This document shows, piece by piece, positions 7,206-14,231 of a stretch of 14,231 bases of DNA. This DNA is from Zygnema cylindricum (lineage: Eukaryota > Streptophyta > Zygnematophyceae > Zygnematales > Zygnemataceae), in assembly GCA_037447655.1 (NCBI GenBank), contig JBBHKE010002557.1, positions 188,001 to 202,231 on the forward strand. Direction: 5' to 3'. The notes under the pieces were generated by a model. The model saw only the letters and a program-made list of their open reading frames with translations. It had not been told where the DNA came from and did not search any database. Numbering within the stretch: position 1 is the stretch's first letter; each line of letters opens with the position of its first letter. A program made the position numbers and the translations under genes.

Positions 7206-9143
7206 ATTATTTGAATGTGATGGATGAGTGACAGCTGGCTCGTGGCATGGCAAAACGACAAGCCTATTGGCTCACTCGATTTCATCATAAAATGATGACA
7301 ACAGAGGTTTTCGGGTTTCCCCACTCCCCCTCTACAAGTACTGCTTCCAGTACAGGTGACTGGTAAGGGCACACGGCTCTTCTGCTTTTCTTTCCTTTTA
7401 GATTATTTTCTGATCTATTTTGGAGAGTCTTCATTGAATTAAAAGTTGGAATTTCCTGATACTCAGTTTGCAATGTTTGGTGTCTGATTTCCCCGCAACT
7501 TTTTTTTTTCGTGAGTGTTTCTTTTCCCAAAATTACAGGCTACAATATTGTGAACATTTGCTTCTTTTTCAATATGAGAACCAATAATATGCTTGAAGTT
7601 TGTTTTAAGGCAAGCCGATGTTCTGTGTTCGGTTAATGCGATCCTCTTTTTGGCTCGTTGTTGGAAGTCTGTCTTGTTTCGATTTTACTTTAGGTCTTCT
7701 TGCTGAAGTTTGTTTTTTAAACATACTTTTGCAAGGTTTTGAGAGAAATTGATTAAACTGTATTAATGTGGTGGAGTTTAAGGCCCTTCAATGTCCTTGT
7801 GGACCTAACGTATTGCGGACCTAACGGTTACATTAATAAGTTAGTCTTCATGAATAGTAATATTGGTTATGGTTTAAAGACAGCTGATAGTTTTCTGGCC
7901 ATGCAAGTAGTTGGATTGTTGATTTTACTGATTATGCAAATGTCATTAAAAAATAAAGGTGTCTAAACCACGGTGATGGGATGTGCAATGCAGTTACAAT
8001 AGTATGTTTCCTTGGTTTTACTATTGTGACGCTGCAGGAAAGATTCTTAAAACAGTTGCTATTTTTTTTGTTTGCTTCATTTTTATTTTTATTTGTTTTG
8101 CAATTGAATGTCCATATTGCTGTGATGTATCTATGTTTTTTCTAGCGGCAGATGTGCTTGGTTGTTTATCATTTTGAAATGTGGTTCTTGGTGAACTCTT
8201 TCAATGTGATGTTTGTTTTTGATAATTATTGAGTAGTCTGTTTATTGTTCTCGATGACAGTTGTCAATGTCTTCTTTCTTGGATAATTTTTCGTTAGCCT
8301 GCTGTAAGGCTATGTCCTTTCTCTCAACACAGGTGTCTGATTTCATTTCGCTTATGCCTTACTGATGAGTCCATGGGCATGTTGTTTTTGTTTTGCTCGT
8401 TTTGATTGGCTGTGTATATTGGTTTTGCAGATACTTGTTGTATAATAACTCCTGTACGGTAACCAATGGACATTTCCACTTTTTAGAGTTCGTGTTCATG
8501 TTGTTCTTTGACCAATTTATGTGTCACTGTTCTTAGCAGGTAGTGATGAAAATATAGGTTAATTGATTGCATTTCTCTTCCTTCTGAGTTTGCACATAGT
8601 TGACCTGTACGCGCTTATTAGATGGCAAACGGACCATTTTGATTTGCTTGTTTGGTAGGAACTTTATAGAATCTATTCAGTAGAGGGCTGTTTAATGCAA
8701 GTAGCTTTCAATTCGGTGACTGCCCTTTTTTTTCAAAATCGTGCAATAGGCTCTGATTTTCTTTCATCCCGAAGTTTGTGATGTACACTATTAAATCATA
8801 CTGAAGTGGAATTGGGTTCTTGGATATATGGACACAAGGTTGAAGATCAGGAACTATTATGTCACAGCTAAACTACTGGTTTTATCTTGAAGATATGAGT
8901 TCTACAGTTTGTTTTTTTTTTTTTTGTTGATTTGAGTGTTCGAATCGTTGACTGCACAGATTTTGGATAGTTTATAGTCCCTTTTTTTTACCAAAAGGTC
9001 AATATGCTAATGTTTTTTGTTCAAACTTTAAGCATCTTTTTGTCAAGAATTGCAAGTTTTGATGCTGAAAATATAGCGTCTTGTCTTAAAAATGATGTAA
9101 TTGTCTAAAGTTTTGCTAGTGGTTTTTGTTCAAATGACCGCAG
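6881..9143 (+). other. Intron-like DNA between PDH exon 1 (copy 1) and the exon 2 fragment
   Basis: This 2.26-kb stretch starts with GTGAGT and ends with AAATGACCGCAG just before the PDH exon 2 remnant, the arrangement of a single intron. The first 320 bases are shared with copy 2. An acceptor-like GGTGCAG ends at 7172 but leads quickly into stops. From 7206 on, the sequence is T-rich with poly-T runs, short open frames and no recognisable domains. The frames at 7766-7966 and 7983-8177 are Leu/Phe/Cys-rich and look incidental. I see no other feature. Confidence 0.5.
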
Positions 9144-9251
9144 GAATTCACAACGGAGGAGGGCTTGAGATTTTATGAAGATATGGTCTATGGGCGAACC
9201 TTTGAAAAAATGTGTGCTCAGATGTATTATAGAGGAGAGATGTTGGGTTTC
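9144..9251 (+). pseudogene. PDH-E1 ALPHA: Exon 2 fragment of plastid-type pyruvate dehydrogenase E1 alpha
   Basis: Thirty-six codons follow a CCGCAG acceptor and read [30 protein letters not shown] and EMLGF. This is the N-terminal helix region of plastid/cyanobacterial-type PDH E1 alpha (family pattern [31 protein letters not shown]). It is distinct from the mitochondrial type, which lacks CAQMYYRG. E1 alpha with E1 beta forms the thiamine-diphosphate decarboxylase of the complex that supplies acetyl-CoA for plastid fatty acid synthesis. After GF the frame is lost: LRLYS in the next frame still resembles VHLYN of the family. The fragment then ends and copy 2 of exon 1 begins. The thiamine-diphosphate-binding region is absent, so no enzyme can be made here. 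Confidence 0.85.
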
Positions 9252-9267
9252 TTCGTTTATATAGTTT

Positions 9268-9872
9268 ATGCAGACAACCAACCATGGCTACTGCTGTGAT
9301 GTCAATAGAAAGAGTGGCTAGGTCTTTGGTAATGAGTAATTCTACTCTAAAAACAAGAAGTAAACAAAAAGTTTTTGCGATGGCGGGGCCTCGCAGCACA
9401 GCATGTTTCGGATCAACCTCTATGGCGTCTCAGTGCTACAGAAAAGCTGTTGTTTCCAAGAAAAAAAATGGTTCGTGTTAGAGAGATGAGTCGACGTTTG
9501 AGTGTTTCTTCAAGTGCTTCTGAAATCATGACTGAGAAACCAGCTGTGGAACTTGTGAGTTCATTTATTCTGAATACTGTAAATATGATTGACTGTAAAT
9601 ATAATTGATTGTACATATAATTGATTGTAAAGATGATTTACTGTTAATATGCATAAAAAGGCTGGTTAGTCTCAGTTCTCTAGGGTATGTCTCTGCGTAT
9701 ATTCTTGAGCGGTATCACTGATTAGATATTTTAGAGAGTATTTTAAGTACATTCTCTGTTTTTGCTTGTTTGAAAGACGAAGAATCTAAAGTACATTATG
9801 GATTTTGCTTCTCTAAAAAAACAGTTTTTTTTGGTGTAGACGGAGGCTTTTTCAACAACAATAGTTGGTGGA
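9268..9872 (+). repeat. Duplicated segment, copy 2 (exon 1 plus start of intron)
   Basis: Second copy of the 6596-7205 segment. It begins at ATGCAGA, only about 17 bases after the recognisable PDH exon 2 sequence ends. The junction therefore joins the inside of exon 2 to the 5' side of exon 1, as expected for a direct tandem duplication. Relative to copy 1 it keeps the ATG, lacks the AAGA expansion and has small indels in the intron. Similarity to copy 1 fades by about 9872. Confidence 0.9.
9284..9554 (+). pseudogene. PDH-E1 ALPHA: Exon 1 of plastid PDH E1 alpha, copy 2: transit peptide, one apparent frameshift
   Basis: ATG at 9284 opens [15 protein letters not shown] and a Ser/Arg/Lys/Ala-rich, acid-poor stretch typical of organelle transit peptides, here presumably plastid given the PDH exon next door. 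The frame ends at TAG (9479-9481). If one A is removed from the eight-A run at about 9463-9470, the frame passes instead through KKKMVRVREMSRRLSVSS to SEIMTEKPAVEL. It then ends exactly on a codon at GTGAGT (9555), giving a 90-codon first exon. So either a one-base insertion broke this copy or the homopolymer is miscalled. The partner exon 2 (9144) lies upstream, not downstream, so normal PDH cannot be made from this copy within the window. Confidence 0.6.
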
Positions 9873-9951
9873 TATATAACAGTTGTCAGTCCAAATTTTC
9901 GAGTTAGAGAGACTCGAATTTCTGTGGAAACAACAGCCTATCTGGTTGGTA
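9840..9951 (+). CDS. Coding-like stretch after a shared acceptor; unknown product
   Basis: After TTTTTTTTGGTGTAG (acceptor-like, ends at 9839) the phase-0 frame reads TEAFSTTIVGGYITVVSP and goes on with NFRVRETRISVETTAYLV. It stays open to TAG near 10010. Candidate donors (GGTACC) lie at about 9947-9950. Copy 1 has the same acceptor at 7172, but its frame hits TGA within 14 codons. The first 30 bases are shared with copy 1 and the rest is not. I do not recognise the protein. If spliced to exon 1 of copy 2 it would gain that exon's N-terminus. Chance openness cannot be excluded. Confidence 0.25.
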
Positions 9952-10138
9952 CCAGATTCTGTTTGCTAACTTTCCTTTCTTTTTGGATATTTCTTTTTTG
10001 GAAATAGAACAAGGTTAAGAAGGAAATAAATACTGATGGTTTTAGAAAGAGACAGGGAGGGGAAAAGGGAGGAGAAGGAGAGAGAGAAAAAATCAAAATT
10101 CGGTTTCAGTTTAATCCTTGAAGAACGAATTAGGAGAT

Positions 10139-10454
10139 ATGAAACACATGGGAGAAAAGACGCCTGTCATGTCGCAAGAGCTTCATTCATGGCAATCTTT
10201 GGGAGTTTCGGAAAAGAAGAAGTTCAAAATGGCAACACAGGTGCAATCCCTTTGTCAAGAATGGGGGAGTAAAAAGAGGAGCGTAGGGAGGCAAGAGAGG
10301 AGTATGGTCAAGCCGCAGGCAACCTATAAGACAGCTGTAGAGTCAGATTGTGGGGACTCAACTTTTGGAGGAAAGAATATGGAAATTGTTTTAGAAACAG
10401 ATTATCTCAAGCGGTTGTCTGGCAAAAACTTGCCACTCGTTATTCCAGAGAATG
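10139..10454 (+). CDS. Candidate exon or single-frame ORF, hydrophilic protein of unknown family
   Basis: The frame is open from 10115, after TAA at 10112-10114, to a stop at 10574-10576. The first ATG is at 10139 (MKHMGEKTPVMSQELHSW). It gives a Lys/Ser/Gln-rich, soluble-looking sequence to about 10454 (KRLSGKNLPLVIPENG). There a GGTGATA donor-like site is followed by a poly-T/CCAG stretch and Phe/Ser low complexity that looks non-coding. The CAG at 10107-10109 cannot be its acceptor without reading the TAA. Another frame (10036-10272) is open across the purine-rich 5' part but is low-complexity Glu/Lys/Arg. No domain recognised, and no partner exon can be assigned. Confidence 0.25.
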
Positions 10455-10751
10455 GTGATATTTTTTTTTTCCAGTTTCCAGTTGTCAGCTTCAGTTTTCA
10501 GTTTTCTGTTTCAATATTCAGTTCAGCTTTCAAATGGATCAGTAAAATAGGAGAGAAAGGTAGATTTGAAATGTGAATGGGAGGGGAGGAAAAGAGATAC
10601 GAACGGTGGAGAGTCGACTCGGGATTGAAGTTTTTTGGGTTCGGCTGAAACTGTGGTTGACACAGTTTACAGAAGAGTGAAGAGAGGGTTTAGTAAAAGT
10701 TATGGACGATTGTGTGGAAGCAGAATTGATGGGCAATATAGACTGAAATAG

Positions 10752-10899
10752 AGTGATGAAGACGAGGAAAGGAAGGAAAAAGGGAGAGGAGTTGAGGAAT
10801 CTGCTGGAGATGTAAGGAAAAAAAAGGATACAGAGAAAAGGGGAGGTCAAGAAGAGGAAGGAGGATGCAATGACAACAATGGAGATTCGAAAGATAAAG
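10752..10899 (+). CDS. Candidate acidic/basic low-complexity exon
   Basis: Between GACTGAAATAG (acceptor-like, ends 10751) and GTGAGC (10900-10905), one frame codes for SDEDEERKEKGRG, then a Lys/Asp/Glu-rich run and GGCNDNNGDSKDKG, ending in phase 1. The composition (Glu, Lys, Asp, Gly) is that of a disordered charged linker. The strand is purine-rich, which makes open frames likely by chance, so the strong donor is the main support. No family recognised. Confidence 0.25.
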
Positions 10900-10900
10900 G

Positions 10901-11968
10901 TGAGCCTACCCTTTAAAAATTAGCCATCTGATTTGTTTTAGTAGATGTGTCGTTGCAGTTTGATCGTTATTTATTAGGTAGACTGGTGTTTTTGGCAATG
11001 TTTAGAATGGGGTTTGATATCAATAATTTGAATTGAGCAGTATTGTTAGTTATTGCTGAAATGGTACTATTTTTGGGAATTCTCAATTGGGTAGTAATCT
11101 TTGATAATATTTAGAGTGGGGTATTGTCCATTCTTTTCAATGATAGCACTACATTGAAGTTTTCTTACATTGAGATAAACGATAGTCTGACGCGTGAATT
11201 AGTATAGAAAGTAACTCATTTTATGTCAATCAGAACGGCAGATCCCATTATAAATTTGCTTATGTATTCCACACAAATATCTGTGGGCGGTGTACATTAT
11301 GCTGGACTATTATAAAACCTTTTCACCATTAAAGTTAATCTTTTTTGCCTCTCAATCTCCTTTTTCTCCATGTTGGTTTGTATGTTTATGGGTCCAATAT
11401 GAAGGGCCGACTCTGACCCTTACATCACAATATTGTGATAGAAAAATTAATAGTGTAGACGGAGGAAAATGAGTTTGGAAAAGAGACAAACCGAATTCTA
11501 TCGAGTTCTCTTCTGTTATTCCAACACGTTTGGGAAAAAGGATTGCTTAATTCTTTAGCGATCAAATGAATGGCCACTATAAAAATGTTAGGATTACACT
11601 ATGTTTTGCATTTCCTACAAGCTTTTTGACCTTCTTGTTTTTCTCAACTGTTGTCAGCAATGTCTGAAAACTAATTGCCAAAAAAACTTGCCATGTCATG
11701 TCATGTCAATTTGGATTCGGACAGGAATGAAACAATTTCTATGCATTAATGCCTTCATAATTAAACATGGTAAACAAATGATTGTCAAAATCATTAAGAT
11801 TCTAATGACAAAAACATAATCTTTGTGTTATTTTCTGTTCTACTTGTTGCTATTCGGTGCAGCATTACAGACCCAAGAAGAACGGAGAAAGTTTGTTTAA
11901 TGAAACAGAAAATAGCGAAGAAATTGGATGCTAACCAATTATTGTTCGACCCAAAGTGTCCCACATAG
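10901..11968. other. Non-coding, intron-like interval
   Basis: AT-rich DNA with short open frames only (11290-11472 and 11601-11819), both hydrophobic, Cys/Phe/Ile-rich and not protein-like. AGTGTAGACGGAGG at 11452-11465 echoes the GGTGTAGACGGAGG acceptor at 9833-9846, but nothing coding follows. CGGTGCAG near 11861 is acceptor-like, with 23 open codons after it (HYRPKKNGESLF...) ending in TAA; I do not call it an exon. TGTCATGTCATGTCA at about 11694 is a short pentanucleotide repeat. Confidence 0.4.
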
Positions 11969-12067
11969 GTTCAAAAGGTTTGTTTGCAGTGGTCTTTGGG
12001 ACGTCCTTTCGATCATGGGGGATATTTCATTGTGCACGGTATGGAAAAGGTACTTTCTCTTCCTCAA
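11969..12067 (+). pseudogene. Exon fragment of a nuclear RNA polymerase second-largest subunit
   Basis: In one frame, from after TAG at 11966-11968 to a GTAAAT donor-like site at 12068, the sequence includes LGRPFDHGGYFIVHGMEKVL. GGYFI(I/V)xGxEKVL preceded by LxECPxDxG is a signature of the beta-like subunits of RNA polymerases II, III and the plant-specific IV/V; here RPFDH replaces the usual ECPxDP. Such subunits are about 1,100-1,200 residues, so only some 2-3% is present. The nearby DNA shows no further conserved blocks. TTTGCAG at 11983-11989 is an alternative acceptor, giving an exon of 11990-12067. VLSLPQ departs from the family's VLxxQE. I read this as a detached, diverged fragment. 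Which polymerase it came from is not decided by this motif. Confidence 0.6.
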
Positions 12068-12167
12068 GTAAATAAATTATAAACTAAAGGATTTTTTTAG
12101 GTTTTTCTTTAAAAGATTTGTTTTATGGTTTGGACAATTTTTGTCTTATTGCATATCTAGTTGTTGA

Positions 12168-12371
12168 AGATACTGCCTTCTGATATATATTTGTTTTTCT
12201 ATTTAAGAAAGAAAGGTTTTTTATCGTCATGTGAAACGTTTAAGAATAATGACTCTAGGAGAGAGGTCCGGAGTAGTTTTAGAGAGCAAGTTACTAAAGA
12301 TATTGCCTTCTGATATATATTAGTTTTTTTATCTAGGAAAGAAAGGATTTTTGTCGTCATGTGAAATGTTT
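12168..12371. repeat. Two 74-bp direct repeats, 130-bp period
   Basis: AGATACTGCCTTCTGATATA at 12168 onward matches AGATATTGCCTTCTGATATA at 12298 onward, and both continue through TTTTT, AGAAAGAAAGG/AGGAAAGAAAGG, CGTCATGTGAAA and YGTTT. About one base in ten differs by eye. The 56-bp spacer is not repeated. Confidence 0.85.
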
Positions 12372-12423
12372 CTTTTGCTGTGGTGGATTTTAGGGAAATA
12401 CCATCATATGAATTTCACATGAC
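12356..12423. repeat. Perfect 12-bp inverted repeat, 44-bp spacer
   Basis: GTCATGTGAAAT at 12356-12367 has its exact reverse complement ATTTCACATGAC at 12412-12423. The left arm is part of the 130-bp-period repeat, whose other copy (12226-12237) has GTCATGTGAAAC. No target duplication is evident, so it is not called a transposon. Confidence 0.65.
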
Positions 12424-12490
12424 ATGTAGTTGAATAGTTGAAGAAGCATCTCATGGTAAGTTTAATTCAAGCCTCTTGTCTCTAGCGAGG

Positions 12491-12590
12491 TTTTGCTTTT
12501 GTCAACAATTGCGTGTATAATTTAAATGGGCATTTTATGGTTTTGTTTTAGTTAACAACTAAGTATACAAACTAAATGAATAGTTTATGG
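12491..12590. repeat. 50-bp diverged tandem duplication
   Basis: 12491-12540 and 12541-12590 align without gaps: TTTTGCTTTTGTCAACAA against TTTTGTTTTAGTTAACAA, then a TATAA/TACAA word, CTAAATG/TTAAATG and TTTATGG at the ends. Roughly a quarter of positions differ. No coding content. Confidence 0.65.
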
Positions 12591-12658
12591 ATTTTTTGTA
12601 TCATTTAGAATTACCAGGTGATTTTATTGGAGTCAAAAGGGTATTTGAAAATTGACAC

Positions 12659-12908
12659 AATCCTAATCCCAATCCCAATCCCAATCACAATCACAATCAC
12701 AATCCCAATCCCAATCCCAATCCCAATCCCAATCCCAATCTCAATCCCAAACCCAATCACAATCTGAAACCCAATCTCGAACCCAATCTCGATCTCAATC
12801 CCAATCCCAATCCCAATCCCAATCCTAATCTCAATCACAATCCCAATCCCAATCCCAATCCCAATCCCAAGCCCAATCCCAATCCCAATCCCAACCTCAA
12901 TCCCAATC
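12659..12908. repeat. AATCCC hexanucleotide array
   Basis: About 40 hexamers, mostly AATCCC, with AATCAC and AATCTC variants and a more degenerate middle (about 12750-12800: AAACCC, AATCTG, CTCGATCTC). Minus-strand reading gives a Gly-Ile dipeptide run, which accounts for the long open frame at 12611-13030. It is not a telomere repeat: the G-strand is TTGGGA, unlike the TTTAGGG or TTAGGG types. Confidence 0.93.
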
Positions 12909-13990
12909 GCAACGATCTTCGATCGATTGCCGCCGACGATCCTTGATCGATAAGTCACCGCGGACGATCTTCGATCGATCGATCGCTGGCGACAATCTTC
13001 GATCGATCGGTTGCCGCCGATGACCCTCAATCATTCGCCGTCGACGACCCTCGATCGATCGATCTTCGCGACGACCCTCGATCGATTAGTCGTCGTCGAC
13101 GACCCACGATCGATCGGTCGCCGTTGACGACTCTCGATCGATCGGTCGCCTCCACCGGCGACGACCCTAGATCGATCGGTCGTCGCTGACGACCCTTGAT
13201 CGATCGGTCGCCGACGACGACCCTCGAGTGATCGGTCACCTCTGACGACCCTCGACCGACCGGTCGCCTCACACGACCCTCGATCGACCGGTCGCCGCCA
13301 ACGACCCTCGATCCATCTGTTGCCGCCGACGACCCTCGATCAATCGGTCGCCGTTGACGACCCACGATCGATCGGTCGCCACCCACAACCCTCGATCAAT
13401 TTGTCGACTTGGACGACCCTCGATCCATTTTCGCCGCCAACGATCCTCCGGCGATCAGTAGCCTCCAACAAACCTCGATCAATATGTCATCGCTGACGAC
13501 CCTCGATCAATCGGTCGCCGCTGACAACCCTCGGTCGATCGGTCGCAGGCGTCGACCCTTGATCGATTTGTCACCGCCAACGACCCTCAATCGATCGGTC
13601 GCCTCCGACACCCCTCAATCAATCTGTCGTTGCTGACGACCATCGATTGATCGTTTGCTATAGACGACCCTCAATCGATCGGTACTCGCTGACGCCCCTC
13701 GATGAATTGGTCGCTTCCGACGACCCTTGATCAATCCGTCGCCGCTGTCGACCCTCGATCGATCAGTCGCTGCCAATGACCCTCGATCAATCTGTCGACG
13801 TTTTAGATCCTCGATCGATCGTTTGCTATAGATGACCCTCGATCCATCGGTCCTCGCTGACGCACTTCGATGGATTAGTCGTCTCCAACGACCCTTGATC
13901 GATCAGTCGTCGTCGATGACCCTCGATCAATTTGTCGCCGTCGTCGACCCTCGATCGATCTTTGCCGCCAACGACCCTCGATCGATCTGT
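12909..13990. repeat. 28-bp CGATCG-rich minisatellite, about 38 units
   Basis: The unit has the order GACGACCCTCGATCGATCGG then TCGCCGCC-type bases, with a 28-bp period kept over about 1.08 kb. It is much richer in G+C and CpG than its surroundings, and most units contain the self-complementary CGATCGATCG or a one-base variant. Because 28 leaves remainder one when divided by three, a reading frame cycles through all three unit frames and repeats every 28 residues (DRSIVGR, RRPIDRGS, TDGSRVV). This explains the open frames on both strands (13027-13386 minus, 13409-13636 plus, 13826-14056). They should not be taken as genes. Units vary mainly by transitions at CpG and by small indels near 13150 and 13950. 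Confidence 0.93.
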
Positions 13991-14231
13991 AACAGTAATA
14001 GCGGATCGAACTTGTTTATAAAAGGGCATTTAGGAGTTATGATTATAGATTATTAAATTTGGTAGACGTTCGCGAAAGAATCACGCGATTTGGAGTTATA
14101 TTTAAAAAGTTATAGCTATGGGTGCACTTAGGTGGCAGTGTGGGGTCTAAATAACAGGTGGGTATCATTGAAACGGGTTAAGGGTCAAAATTAGTACCGA
14201 AATTTCGCGTGAACGTTTCATAAAGTTCTAA
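13991..14231. other. Unassigned 3' end of the window
   Basis: Unique-looking sequence after the minisatellite, with GGAGTTAT words at about 14032 and 14092 and a GGTCTAAATAACAGGTGGG stretch. No frame, splice site or repeat can be supported. It could be the edge of a further mobile element whose other end lies outside the window. Confidence 0.3.

Noticed and set aside
7130-7530. Overlapping minus-strand frames at 7130-7372 and 7285-7530
   Set aside because: They cross the boundary of the duplicated segment and the acceptor-like site of copy 1 without regard to either, and the translations are not protein-like.
8937-8950. GTTCGAATC word resembling a tRNA T-loop
   Set aside because: No matching T-stem or cloverleaf upstream; it lies in T-rich intron-like DNA.
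6881-9251. A functional PDH E1 alpha gene
   Set aside because: Exon 1 of copy 1 lacks ATG and contains TGA. Exon 2 breaks after 36 codons, and no thiamine-diphosphate-binding or later exon is present.
10539-10850. 103-codon minus-strand frame rich in Ser, Phe, Pro and Leu
   Set aside because: It is the shadow of a purine-rich plus strand and has no initiation context, splice sites or recognisable domain.
12356-12423. Small inverted-repeat transposon
   Set aside because: The 12-bp arms are perfect, but no flanking direct duplication is present and the left arm belongs to a 130-bp direct repeat.
12659-12908. Interstitial telomere
   Set aside because: The G-strand unit is TTGGGA, not TTTAGGG, TTAGGG or TTTTAGGG, and it is followed by another satellite rather than subtelomeric sequence.
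12611-13386. Two long minus-strand open frames (Gly-Ile run, then DRSIVGR-type repeat)
   Set aside because: They are forced by the AATCCC hexamer and the 28-bp repeat, both of which lack stops in these frames. No flanking unique coding sequence exists.
12909-13990. CRISPR array
   Set aside because: There are no spacers. The whole 28-bp unit is repeated, the copies are degenerate and the context is eukaryotic.
13409-14056. Plus-strand open frames over the 28-bp array
   Set aside because: Same cause as above: the repeat cycles through all frames without stops, so both strands are open together.

Overview
The window looks like nuclear DNA from a photosynthetic eukaryote, most likely of the green lineage. 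It is AT-rich and T-tract-rich, no compact gene fills it, and the coding-like pieces end in GTGAGT/GTGAGC/GTAAAT donors or begin after TGCAG/TGTAG acceptors. The best recognised coding remnant (9144-9251) matches the N-terminal part of the plastid-type pyruvate dehydrogenase E1 alpha subunit. That protein is nuclear-encoded in green plants but plastid-encoded in red algae. I see no bacterial operon, rRNA, tRNA or CRISPR array.

Layout. 1-46: possible 3' end of a coding exon with a perfect donor. 47-690: AT-rich DNA with two strong palindromes. 690-1922: a 42-bp minisatellite with a 252-bp higher-order unit present twice, open in one frame over most of its length. 1951-2330: smaller related repeats. 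About 2810-6323: an old, T-rich degenerate repeat array (called the AACGGAT array here), split by three DNA-transposon-like insertions of 563, 953 and 391 bp. Each insertion has terminal inverted repeats and an exact 8-bp target duplication, and in each case the joined flanks restore the array register. 6323-6571: a polypyrimidine tract and a 93-bp duplication.

6596-9872: two diverged copies of the first exon and intron start of plastid PDH E1 alpha, with a piece of the second exon between them. This is the footprint of a tandem duplication. Copy 1 is clearly dead. Copy 2 has one apparent frameshift in an A homopolymer. 9840-10900: three coding-like stretches I cannot identify. 11969-12067: a short remnant of the second-largest subunit of a eukaryotic RNA polymerase, carrying the GGYFIVxGxEK motif. 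12168-12600: small duplications. 12659-12908: an AATCCC hexanucleotide array that runs directly into a 28-bp CGATCG-rich minisatellite (12909-13990). The last 240 bp are unassigned.

No intact, working gene can be shown here. The region reads as a gene-fragment and repeat graveyard. Its most informative parts are the three dated-by-nesting insertions, the PDH duplication, whose second copy may still supply a plastid-targeting exon, and the two coding-looking minisatellites.
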